Assembly (NCBI GenBank): GCA_036405815.1
Contig: DASWWX010000054.1
Span: forward strand, 1 to 64,000
From: Solimonas sp036405815
GTDB lineage: Bacteria; Pseudomonadota; Gammaproteobacteria; Nevskiales; Nevskiaceae
Length of the DNA stretch: 64,000 nt
Direction of reading: 5' to 3'
Both the position numbers and the translations under genes were made by a program. This document shows, piece after piece, positions 45,714 to 54,140 of the stretch. Position 1 is the first letter of the stretch, and each line of letters starts with the position of its first letter. The notes under the pieces are model-generated. The model searched no databases. It was not told the origin of the DNA and was given only the letters and a program-made list of their open reading frames with translations.

Positions 45714-47972
45714 TCAGCCGTCCGACGGTGGCGTGAAGTCAAAGCGCACGCCGACGAAGATCGAACGGCCTGGCTGCGGCGCAATTTCTTTTAGGAACGA
45801 GGTCGCCAGACGTTGCTCCTCGTCCAGCAGGTTGCGGCCCATCACGTACAGCGTCGTCGTGCCGTTGGCGCCGGCCAGAATGCGATAGCGCAGGTCTGCC
45901 GACACCAGGTCGTAGCCCGGCGTGCGGGTTTCCAGCGGCGCGAAACGATCCTGCGCCAGCACGTGTGTGTAGTTCAGCGAACCGGCGAGTGCGTCGCGGC
46001 GTCCTTCGAGTGCCAGGCCGAAGCGGCTGGGCGTGATGCGCGGCAGGTTCTCGTCGGCATCGGACTTGAGCTGGCCGCGCACCATGTCGGCGAAACCGCG
46101 CAGGTTGAGCTTCAGCGGCCCTTCCGCGATCAGCCGGTAGCGCGCCGACAGCTCGGCGCCGTAGAACACCGCGTCGCGCTGCGCGGCGTCGAGCAGCAGC
46201 AGCTCGCCGTCCGGATCGAACGCACCGGACTCATCGACGCGATCGGCGATGCCATCGGACTGCGCGCTGCCGGCGCCGTCGGCGTTGAGGCCGGCGTCGA
46301 CTTCGCGCAGGAACACGTAGTCGTTGATGCGGTTGTAGAAGACGCTGGCTTCCCAGGTCCAGCGACCGGCGTCCTGCGACAGCGTGACGTCGAGATTGTT
46401 GGCGGTCTCGACGTCCAGCGACGGATTGCCGCGTTCGAACGCCAGCGTCGCCAGATGCGGACCGAAGGCGTACAGCTCCTCGGGCGCCGGGGCGCGCTGG
46501 GCGCTCTGGGCGTTGACGCGCAGGTGCAGGTGTTCGGCCAGGTGCAGATGCGCGCCCGCCGACAGGCTCAGCGGCTGGAAGTCGCGATTCGGCAGCGTGC
46601 CCGGTCCCGGCGTGTGATCGACCTGGTCGAGACGCGCGCCCAGCTCGATGTGATGCTCGCCGATGTCGCGCCCCTCCACCCAGAACAGGCCGAGGCCGCG
46701 TGTGCGCACCGGCGGCACGAAGGCCTCCTCGCCGATGGCCTCGAAATCGCGATCGCTCAAATGCACGCCCACCACGCCGGTCCAGCCGGCAACCGGCAGA
46801 TGCTCCAGCTCGATGCGGCTCTCGCGTTCCTGCACGTCGAAGGTGGTGCCGACTGCACCGTCGGGTTCCAGCTCGCGATGGCGGTAGTCGTTGATGCCGA
46901 CGCGTGCCTCCAGCCGATCGAAGCCGGCGAATGGCCGGTTCAACAGCCCGCGCAGATCGACGCGGGTCTGCTCGAGATCGACACGCACGCCGTCGTGGCC
47001 ATGCGCTTCCTCGGCTTCGCCTTCTTCCGCTTCCTCGTGCCCATGTTCATGCGCGTGGCCAGGAATGCCGTAGTTGGTCTCGAAGCGGCTCACCGCGGCG
47101 CCGAGCATGCCGCGTGCGCCGGCCCAGGCCATCGAAGCGCCGTAGCTCTGTGTGCGCAGATCGCTGTTCTCGAGTACGCCACGGCGCTCATCGTCGTGCT
47201 CCTCCTCGTCCCCGTGTGCCTCGTCGTCGTGGCCGCGCTCGGCATTGCCGGGGATCTTGAACGTGCCGGCATTGCGTCGCGTGTAATGCGCGCCGAACTG
47301 CAGATCGCCGACACCGTAACGGCTGCGCAGCGCGACGTTGGTTTCATCGGCGTTGCTGCCGTAGGAGGCGTCGCCGCGCACGCGCAGGCCCGGCGTCACC
47401 GTATCTGGCAGGCGATCGTCGACGACATTGACCACGCCGGCGGAGGCGCCGCCGCCATAGATCAGTGTGGCCGGTCCCTTGATGACTTCGATCTGGTCGG
47501 CGAGCAGTGGATCGACGGATACCGCGTGATCGGCGCTGATTGACGAAGCATCCATGGAGCCGATGCCGTTATCCATGATCTGCACGCGCGGACCGCCCTG
47601 GCCGCGGATCACCGGCCGGCCGACGCCGGGGCCGAAGCTGGCGCTGGCGATGCCGGGGCGCTGGTCGAGTGCGTCGCCGATCGTGCCGCGACGGCGGCGT
47701 TCCAGCTCTTCGCCAGCGATCACGTCCACCGGCTGAATCAGTTCGTCGGTGGTGCGATTGAAGGGATTGGCCTGCACCACGATGGTGTCGAGCTGCGTCG
47801 CCGGCGCGTCCTCCGCGAATGCGATGGCGGGAAAGGCCAGGGTGGCCAGCGCCAGCGTCGTGGGGCGCAGCAGCGGTTGTAGCAGCAAGCGATGCCCGTC
47901 AGCGCAATCGCGGGGCAGGGAAATGGCGTTGAAACGATGCGCCGGCATGCGGCGCAGGAATGTTGCGGTCAT
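45714..47972 (-). CDS. TonB-dependent receptor with His-rich loops, ZnuD-like
   Basis: A 752-residue outer-membrane receptor. The ATG at 47972 has GAGG about 10 nt upstream and gives a long n-region before the signal helix (LALATLAFPAIAFA). Seen: TonB-box-like LDTIVVQA; the plug domain (GDALDQRPGIASASFGPG, PVIRGQGGPRVQIMDNG, IEVIKGPATLIYGGGASAGVVNV); and a beta-barrel ending in GVRFDF with a late FxxxxxxGRxxFVGV pattern. Two barrel loops are rich in His and acids (AERGHDDEAHGDEEEHDD and HAHEHGHEEAEEGEAEEAHGH), the mark of ZnuD zinc receptors. It lies downstream of a small secreted protein gene and near zur, so zinc uptake under zinc limitation is the likely role. Confidence 0.9.
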   Translation of the reverse strand: MTATFLRRMPAHRFNAISLPRDCADGHRLLLQPLLRPTTLALATLAFPAIAFAEDAPATQLDTIVVQANPFNRTTDELIQPVDVIAGEELERRRRGTIGDALDQRPGIASASFGPGVGRPVIRGQGGPRVQIMDNGIGSMDASSISADHAVSVDPLLADQIEVIKGPATLIYGGGASAGVVNVVDDRLPDTVTPGLRVRGDASYGSNADETNVALRSRYGVGDLQFGAHYTRRNAGTFKIPGNAERGHDDEAHGDEEEHDDERRGVLENSDLRTQSYGASMAWAGARGMLGAAVSRFETNYGIPGHAHEHGHEEAEEGEAEEAHGHDGVRVDLEQTRVDLRGLLNRPFAGFDRLEARVGINDYRHRELEPDGAVGTTFDVQERESRIELEHLPVAGWTGVVGVHLSDRDFEAIGEEAFVPPVRTRGLGLFWVEGRDIGEHHIELGARLDQVDHTPGPGTLPNRDFQPLSLSAGAHLHLAEHLHLRVNAQSAQRAPAPEELYAFGPHLATLAFERGNPSLDVETANNLDVTLSQDAGRWTWEASVFYNRINDYVFLREVDAGLNADGAGSAQSDGIADRVDESGAFDPDGELLLLDAAQRDAVFYGAELSARYRLIAEGPLKLNLRGFADMVRGQLKSDADENLPRITPSRFGLALEGRRDALAGSLNYTHVLAQDRFAPLETRTPGYDLVSADLRYRILAGANGTTTLYVMGRNLLDEEQRLATSFLKEIAPQPGRSIFVGVRFDFTPPSDG

Positions 47973-48039
47973 GAAACCCGATCCTCGAAAACAAGTGCGA
48001 CGCACCGTCGAAGCGGTGCGGTCCGATAACGCGAGCGTG

Positions 48040-48324
48040 TCAGCGCAGGCGCAGCGGCGGGCCTCGGATCGGGTAACGGGTCAGCGGTGCGACGCGCGGA
48101 GCCGGCGTCGCAGCGAGGGTGGGTGCTTCGTAGGTGGCTTGCGCATGCACCACCTGCACGATGGCGGGCGGCGGTGCCGCGTCGGTGCGGTGACCGACAT
48201 GGCACAACTGGCAGGTCAGATCGTTGGCCGAAACCGGATGCTCGAACGCATGCGCGACCAGCAGCCACTGGCCCAGGATCAGGGCGGCGGCGAGCAGCAG
48301 CTTGCGTGAGAGGGCGGAGCGCAT
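48040..48324 (-). CDS. Small secreted protein, DUF2946-like
   Basis: 94 residues. A signal-like N terminus (KLLLAAALILGQWLLVAHA) is followed by EHPVSANDLTCQLCHVGH, a Cys-x2-Cys with flanking His, then a Pro/Ala-rich tail. Short exported proteins with a His/Cys cluster, often assigned to DUF2946, commonly sit next to metal transporters. It is 67 bp upstream of the TonB receptor gene on the same strand and faces zur across a gap with a candidate Zur box. Metal binding is inference. Confidence 0.6.
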   Translation of the reverse strand: MRSALSRKLLLAAALILGQWLLVAHAFEHPVSANDLTCQLCHVGHRTDAAPPPAIVQVVHAQATYEAPTLAATPAPRVAPLTRYPIRGPPLRLR

Positions 48325-48398
48325 GTCGGCAACGATTAAGTGCGCGAGGTCGACGGAATCCGGTTCGGTTGCGGCAGCTTTTCAGGCGTGCCGCGCCG

Positions 48399-48417
48399 GA
48401 TGTTACAGGATTACATC
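48399..48417. promoter_or_regulatory. Candidate Zur operator
   Basis: GATGTTACAGGATTACATC. The core TGTTACAGGATTACA (48401-48415) matches 10 of 12 fixed positions of the TGTTAT-N3-ATAACA form I recall for proteobacterial Zur sites. It lies in the 259-bp gap between zur and the divergent DUF2946-like/receptor pair. Confidence 0.55.
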
Positions 48418-48583
48418 TGCGGGCGACGATGCCCCCTTGTCGTTTGGATTCGCCTTGACGGAATCTTGCGCGGGCCCGCAGTCGCCGCAGGATTTCGGCG
48501 CTAAGCTGGCGCGCCGTCGGTTGCGGTGCAGGCGCTTCAAGGCTCCGCCGATACGACGCCATCGAATCCAGCAGAAGCCCCCC

Positions 48584-49117
48584 ATGCCCCCGAAATCTCG
48601 TGCTTCGACCGTGTCACGGACTGCCTCACGTACTCCCGCGCGAGCCGCCGCGCGTCGGTCCGGCGCACCGCCGCAGCACGACGCCGCACCCTTGATGGCG
48701 CGCGCCGAAGCGCTGTGCCGTGCCCGTGCGCTGCGCTTTACCGCGATCCGCCAGGAAACCTACGCCTTGCTGCTGCGGCAGCAGCAGCCGTTGTCGGCCT
48801 ATGCCCTGCTCGACAAGCTCGAGCGGCGGCTGGGTCACAAGCTGGCGCCGCTGACGATCTACCGCGCACTGGATTTCCTGGTCGACAGCGGTCTGGTCCA
48901 CAAGCTGGAAACCGCCAGTGCATTCATGGTCTGCGATCACCCGGAGGATCGGCACCAGAGTCTGTATCTGGTGTGCACCGGCTGCGGCGATGCCGAGGAA
49001 GTGGCCATGCCGTCGGTCGCGACCGCGATCGAGCGGCACGCGCGGGCCCGTTCGTTCCGCGCCCGACGCCAGATCGTCGAGGTGCAGGGCTTGTGCCGGC
49101 GCTGCGACGCGGCATGA
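48584..49117 (+). CDS. zur: Fur family regulator, Zur-like
   Basis: 177 residues from the ATG at 48584; an internal ATG at 48695 is possible. The N terminus is Arg/Ala-rich. The winged helix spans AEALCRARALRFTAIRQETY to LERRLGHKLAPLTIYRALDFLVDSGLVHKLE, the Fur-family recognition helix. The dimer/metal domain has FMVCDHPEDRHQSLYLVCTGCG and GLCRRC, giving the two CxxC pairs of the structural zinc site; the Cys in FMVCDH fits Zur better than Fur. It represses zinc uptake genes when zinc is sufficient. Its stop overlaps the next gene (ATGA). Confidence 0.88.
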   Translation: MPPKSRASTVSRTASRTPARAAARRSGAPPQHDAAPLMARAEALCRARALRFTAIRQETYALLLRQQQPLSAYALLDKLERRLGHKLAPLTIYRALDFLVDSGLVHKLETASAFMVCDHPEDRHQSLYLVCTGCGDAEEVAMPSVATAIERHARARSFRARRQIVEVQGLCRRCDAA

Positions 49118-49392
49118 GTCACCGGGTCGAGATCGAGTACTGCACCGGCTGCCGCTGGCTGTTGCGGGCCGGCTGGCTGGCGCAGGAGCTGCTGACCACG
49201 TTCCAGGATGAGTTGCAGGAAGTGGCGATCAAGCCGGGCAAGGGCGGCGTGTTCCGCGTGAGCCTGGACGGCGAGCGCCTGGCCGATCGCGAAACCGATG
49301 GCGGCTTCCCCGATCTGCCGCTGCTCAAGCAGGCGATCCGTGACCGCGTGGCGCCGGGCCGTTCGCTGGGCCATAGCGACCGGCGTCTCTGA
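49114..49392 (+). CDS. SelT/SelW/SelH (Rdx) family protein
   Basis: A 92-residue thioredoxin-like protein. The redox motif CTGC near residues 10-13 (EIEYCTGCRWLLRAGWLAQE) uses Cys codons at both places, so it is the Cys form and not a selenoprotein. GGFPDLPLLKQAIRDRVAPG is the conserved C-terminal helix. Members are small redox proteins of uncertain partner. It overlaps the zur stop by 4 nt, so it should be translated along with zur. Confidence 0.88.
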   Translation: MSHRVEIEYCTGCRWLLRAGWLAQELLTTFQDELQEVAIKPGKGGVFRVSLDGERLADRETDGGFPDLPLLKQAIRDRVAPGRSLGHSDRRL

Positions 49393-49451
49393 GCGCGTTG
49401 CGCGGGGTCGTGTCGTCTCCTCGGATTCTCGCGCGGGTTCCTGCGCGGATT

Positions 49452-49970
49452 TCAGTCGCCGGTTTTGTCGGAAGTCGTTAGCCAGATCAGTTGCGGCGCG
49501 GCGCCTTGCGCGCCCCGCACGATCGCGTGCTGATCAAACTGGCGGCCCAGCGTCTCCGGCAGTTCGAGCGGCGGGTCGATCAGCAGGCAGGACGGCTCGT
49601 CCGGCCACTGGCCAGCGGGATCGACGTGTACGGCGTCGTGCCAGGGTTGCCGGTGCGTCGCGAGGGCCTGCTGCAGTTCCATTTGGCGCTGCCGGTTCTC
49701 GTCATCGTCCAGCGGCCGCGATCGTGGATTGCAGGCGGTGACCAGCGCCCAGTGTCGCGCGTGCAGTACAGACCACAGGCGATCGTCGGCGGCCGGATCG
49801 GCGAGGCCGATGCGCAAATCCAGTGCGCCATCGTGGAGCAGGACCCGGTAGATCGCGGCGCGGTAGGCGCCCTCCCAGGCGGCTTTCGCATCCGGCGTTG
49901 CGTCGGGCGCTGAGTGGGGTGCCGCTTCCGGTTTCTCGCCGGGCGCCGTTCCCGTGCGCCCGGCGCTCAT
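49452..49970 (-). CDS. DUF3293 domain protein
   Basis: 172 residues. The N-terminal 25 residues are Pro/Ala-rich and probably disordered. The domain starts at AAWEGAYRAAIYRVLLHDG and holds WALVTACNPRSRPLDDDENR, the motif by which I recognise DUF3293. No function is known. Its start overlaps the stop of the upstream hydrolase gene (ATGA), so the two form an operon (hydrolase first). Confidence 0.78.
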   Translation of the reverse strand: MSAGRTGTAPGEKPEAAPHSAPDATPDAKAAWEGAYRAAIYRVLLHDGALDLRIGLADPAADDRLWSVLHARHWALVTACNPRSRPLDDDENRQRQMELQQALATHRQPWHDAVHVDPAGQWPDEPSCLLIDPPLELPETLGRQFDQHAIVRGAQGAAPQLIWLTTSDKTGD

Positions 49971-50491
49971 GCGGGATCGAGCGCCAGCACGCGCAGGAGC
50001 AGGCGCTCGAATGCGGCTGCGACGTCGTCGATGCGCGTGTTGAGCCCGTGTTCGTCGTCGATCAGCCGCAGTTCGGCGCGATGTCGTTGCGCGAAGCGGA
50101 TCGCGCGTTCCGGCGGCACGATGTCGTCGCGCCAGCCGTGCACCACGCTGCACAGCGCGGGGATGCCCTCGGGTTCGCTGTCCCAGCCGGGGAAGTACAG
50201 CGCCGGTGCCATCAGGAACAGGGCCTGCGGCTTCAGCGCGGCGCAGGCCATCGCCGAGACGTAGCCGCCCATGCTGGAGCCGGCGAGCACGAGCCGGCGC
50301 GCCTGCGGACGCAGCGCCAGCAACTGTGCGACGCGGGCTGCCGGATCGTGCGTGTGACTATAATCCGGGCTGACGACCTCGAAGCCGTGTCGCCGCGCCG
50401 TTTCAGCGAGCCGCGTGATCTTCGTGCCCCAGGGGCCGCTCTCCTTGCCGTGGGCGAAAACGACGAGTCGTTCGTGGACGCGATCGGTCAT
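49967..50491 (-). CDS. Small serine esterase, YqiA/YcfP-like alpha/beta hydrolase
   Basis: 174 residues. It begins VVFAHGKESGPWGTKI, then SPDYSHTHDPAARV, the nucleophile elbow LAGSSMGGYVSA, an acid in HGWRDDIVPPERA, and the His in DDEHGLN. This complete Ser-Asp-His set in a short core without a lid fits the YqiA/YcfP esterase group. Substrate unknown. It is upstream of the DUF3293 gene and 29 bp from the divergent gene at 50521. Confidence 0.82.
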   Translation of the reverse strand: MTDRVHERLVVFAHGKESGPWGTKITRLAETARRHGFEVVSPDYSHTHDPAARVAQLLALRPQARRLVLAGSSMGGYVSAMACAALKPQALFLMAPALYFPGWDSEPEGIPALCSVVHGWRDDIVPPERAIRFAQRHRAELRLIDDEHGLNTRIDDVAAAFERLLLRVLALDPA

Positions 50492-50520
50492 CGGCGAATC
50501 GAGGACAGGAGCATGCGAGC

Positions 50521-50892
50521 ATGATACTGAAAGCCCGAAAGATGGCCGATGGCGAGGACGACGCCGGCGCAGGTGGCAAGCGCAAGCGCCGCGGCCGCAA
50601 CGAGCCGCTCGATGTGAAGCTCACCGTGGCCTTTCGCTTCGGCGACGAGCCGGAAGACCGGGTGACGATGATCAATCAGCGAACCGTGCCGATGGTGGGC
50701 GGTCTGATTGCCAATCGCAGCCGCATCATCCGCGGATTCGTCGCGCTGCTGACGCGCACAGCGTTGACGCAGCCGCGGCTGGCACGGCAACTGTTTCCGT
50801 TCGCCATGCGGGCGGCACAGGTGCGCGGCAAGGGTGGCGCCAAGAACGGCGCCAGTCACAGCGGCAAGGGCAAGAAACGAAAAGGCAGATGA
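50521..50892 (+). CDS. Hypothetical basic protein
   Basis: 123 residues. An N-terminal GGKRKRRGRN and a C-terminal GKGGAKNGASHSGKGKKRKGR flank a 65-residue middle segment with a hydrophobic part (TMINQRTVPMVGGLIANRSR, then GFVALLTRTAL). The middle could be a small folded domain and the basic tails could bind nucleic acid, but I do not recognise it. AGGAG lies about 12 nt before the ATG; an internal ATG at 50542 is possible. It is followed at 1 bp by a small membrane protein gene. Confidence 0.5.
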   Translation: MILKARKMADGEDDAGAGGKRKRRGRNEPLDVKLTVAFRFGDEPEDRVTMINQRTVPMVGGLIANRSRIIRGFVALLTRTALTQPRLARQLFPFAMRAAQVRGKGGAKNGASHSGKGKKRKGR

Positions 50893-50893
50893 G

Positions 50894-51187
50894 ATGAAAG
50901 CGTTGCAGATCTTCAACGTCGTCGTGCTGCTGCTGTGCGCGACGTTCTTCGTCACGCTGGGCGTGGTCACGCTGATGTACGGCTACCATCTGGACGCGGC
51001 GCCGCGCATGCGCGCGGAATGGCCGAAGGTGTCCGGCACCACCGCGGTATTCGCGGTGCTGACGCTGATCGCGTACCTCACGTTCTGGTCGCAGCGTCGC
51101 CGCTTCGCCTGGCGCTGGCCGGCGCAGGTGGGCCTGCTGGTGGCGCTCACCGTGGGTGCGCAGCTGCTGCTGAAAATCCTGAGCTGA
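50894..51187 (+). CDS. Small inner-membrane protein
   Basis: 97 residues with about three membrane helices: IFNVVVLLLCATFFVTLGVV, TTAVFAVLTLIAYLTFW and QVGLLVALTVGAQLLLKIL, joined by short basic loops (SQRRRFAWRWP). I do not recognise the family. It has AGGCAGATGAG before the ATG and lies 1 bp after the preceding gene. Confidence 0.6.
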   Translation: MKALQIFNVVVLLLCATFFVTLGVVTLMYGYHLDAAPRMRAEWPKVSGTTAVFAVLTLIAYLTFWSQRRRFAWRWPAQVGLLVALTVGAQLLLKILS

Positions 51188-51255
51188 GCGTCGCGCTGCG
51201 CCCATCCTGAGTTCCGAATCCCGAGTTCACGTTCGAGAGTACGCCGAGAGTCCGC

Positions 51256-52665
51256 ATGGAGTATCCGAAACCCAAGCAGTGGGAAATGTTGAGCTGGGTG
51301 CCGATCGTGGCCGGGCTGTACTGGCTGCTCGCACATACCGGCGGAAGCTGGCTGCTGTGGGCGCTGCTGCCGGGCTCGATGCTGCTGGCCACCGGTGTCG
51401 CGCTGCTGCTGATGCCGGGCGATCTGCGCATCTATGGCCTGATGGCGATGGCCGGCGTGCTCGGTGCGCTGCTGACGATTCCGGTGTGGATCGTCGCCGA
51501 CATGGGCACCGCGTTCTTCACGATGCTCGGTTCGGTCGGCAGTTTCATGGTGGCCGGACGCGTGGGCTTGATGCGCGAGCCGCTGTACCTGGGTGCATCG
51601 CCGCCCGAGTTCTCGACGCGCATGGACGTGAAGGTCGGTTTCGACGAGTTCGTGCTCGGCTATTTCGTCAGCGCGGCGCGTGTGCCCAGCGGCGACCTGG
51701 CCGCGCGCATGTGCGACGAGGCACTGAAGCTGGAAGACGCGCTGCGCGCGCGCGGTGCGTTCGACGATCCGGTCGCGTTCCATCCCGCGCCGCCGGCGCC
51801 GGAGGAAACCTACGTCGAGAAGTCACGGCTCTACGGCTTCGATTACGAGGTGCTGCGTTTCGACAGCGATTTCACGCCCGACACCGCCTTGCCCGGCGCG
51901 ACGCGCTGGAAGGGGCTGCGCCGCAACCAGGAATGCCACGTCCGCATCCTGCGTCATCCGGGTAAGCCGCGGCCGTGGTTGCTGTGCGTGCACGGTTATC
52001 GCATGGGCGCGGCGTGGATGGACTTCGGCCTGTTCTCGCCGGCCTGGCTGCATCGGCGTCTGGGTGTGAACATCATCCAGCCGGTGCTGCCGCTGCACGG
52101 CCCGCGCAGCGTCGGCATGCGCTCCGGCGATCTGTTCCTGGACGGCGATCTGCTCGATCTGGTGTTCGCCGAGTCGCAGACGCTGTGGGACCTGCGCCGC
52201 TGCATCGCCTGGCTGCGCGCCAACGAGGAGAATCCGCGCATCGGTGCGCTCGGCTATTCGCTGGGTGGCTACAACACCGCGCTGCTGACCGGCTACGAGG
52301 GCGACCTGGATTTTGCCGTGGCCGGTATTCCGGTCATCGATTTCGCACAGGTGCTGTGGCGCGTGCTGCCGCCGGCGCATCTGCATTACTTCGCGCAGCG
52401 CGGCCTGGACGAGGCGCGCTACCGCAACATCCTGCGGCCGGTGTCGCCGCTGACGCTGCCGTCGGCGTTGCCGCAGGAACGCCGCCACATCTTCGCCGCC
52501 ACCGGTGATCGCCTGGTTTCGCCGGCGCACCCGCTGCTGCTGGCGCGCCACTGGAACGTGCCGGTGAACTGGTACCAGGGTTCACACCTGTCGGTGCGCC
52601 ATGAGCACGACGCCCGCGAGGTGGTCCGCATGGCGATGCTGGGCGCCGGCTGGCCGCAGGACTAG
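51256..52665 (+). CDS. Membrane-bound alpha/beta hydrolase, ABHD18-like
   Basis: 469 residues. Three membrane helices lie in the first 110 residues (MLSWVPIVAGLYWLLAHTGG to FMVAGRVGL). The soluble part is an alpha/beta hydrolase: LLCVHGYRMGAAWMDFG, GALGYSLGGYNTALL (Ser nucleophile), TGDRLVSPAHP, and YQGSHLSVRH with the His. The long insertion IIQPVLPLHGPRSVGMRSGD and the ordering resemble ABHD18/DUF2048. Substrate unknown. Its stop codon TAG forms the first bases of the MITE-like element that follows. Confidence 0.78.
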   Translation: MEYPKPKQWEMLSWVPIVAGLYWLLAHTGGSWLLWALLPGSMLLATGVALLLMPGDLRIYGLMAMAGVLGALLTIPVWIVADMGTAFFTMLGSVGSFMVAGRVGLMREPLYLGASPPEFSTRMDVKVGFDEFVLGYFVSAARVPSGDLAARMCDEALKLEDALRARGAFDDPVAFHPAPPAPEETYVEKSRLYGFDYEVLRFDSDFTPDTALPGATRWKGLRRNQECHVRILRHPGKPRPWLLCVHGYRMGAAWMDFGLFSPAWLHRRLGVNIIQPVLPLHGPRSVGMRSGDLFLDGDLLDLVFAESQTLWDLRRCIAWLRANEENPRIGALGYSLGGYNTALLTGYEGDLDFAVAGIPVIDFAQVLWRVLPPAHLHYFAQRGLDEARYRNILRPVSPLTLPSALPQERRHIFAATGDRLVSPAHPLLLARHWNVPVNWYQGSHLSVRHEHDAREVVRMAMLGAGWPQD

Positions 52666-52930
52666 GGCCTGTTAGTACTAAAGGGCGCGCTGCGTTGCCG
52701 CCGGATTTGCGGCCAGGCAAGGCGCGACGAAGGAATTTGGTGGTTCCAAATGACTGAGGAGCAACGCCGCATGGCCGCAAAGCCGGCAGCAACCCTTCGG
52801 GGTGGGGCCGCTCTGGCGCATCCCGGCGTCACTCGTCGCTCCTGTACGTCCGGTACAGCGCGCTCCTCGTTCCTTGGCCTGCGCCAGAGCGTCCTCCGCC
52901 GCAGCGTGCCCTTTAGTGCTAACAGGCCCT
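52664..52930. mobile_element. MITE-like element with 31-bp terminal inverted repeats
   Basis: 267 bp filling most of the 322-bp gap between a hydrolase gene and a KAS III gene. The ends are AGGGCCTGTTAGTACTAAAG at the left and the inverse of CTTTAGTGCTAACAGGCCCT at the right; the full 31-bp arms differ at two positions. Inside, CGCTCTGGCGCA (52809-52820) pairs with TGCGCCAGAGCG (52880-52891), enclosing a CTGTAC/GTACAG hairpin (52842-52858). No transposase ORF is inside; the short ORFs present are arginine- and repeat-driven. No clear target duplication is visible. The left arm begins one base inside the hydrolase stop codon. Confidence 0.75.
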
Positions 52931-52987
52931 GAGGCGTAGAATGCCGGCTCGTCCTCACAGTCGTTTCCGAATTTGACCTCCTCCCCG

Positions 52988-54109
<1,122 letters not shown>

Positions 54110-54140
54110 GCGGCCGGGTGCCGCGGACAATCCTGACTCT

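Noticed and set aside
45813..47543. A 576-codon open frame on the plus strand across the TonB receptor gene
   Set aside because: Antisense shadow: Gln/Ala/Val-rich product and no start signal, opposite a receptor with plug and barrel motifs.
49114..49392. A selenoprotein in the SelW-like gene
   Set aside because: Both positions of the CxxC motif use TGC codons and no in-frame TGA is read through.
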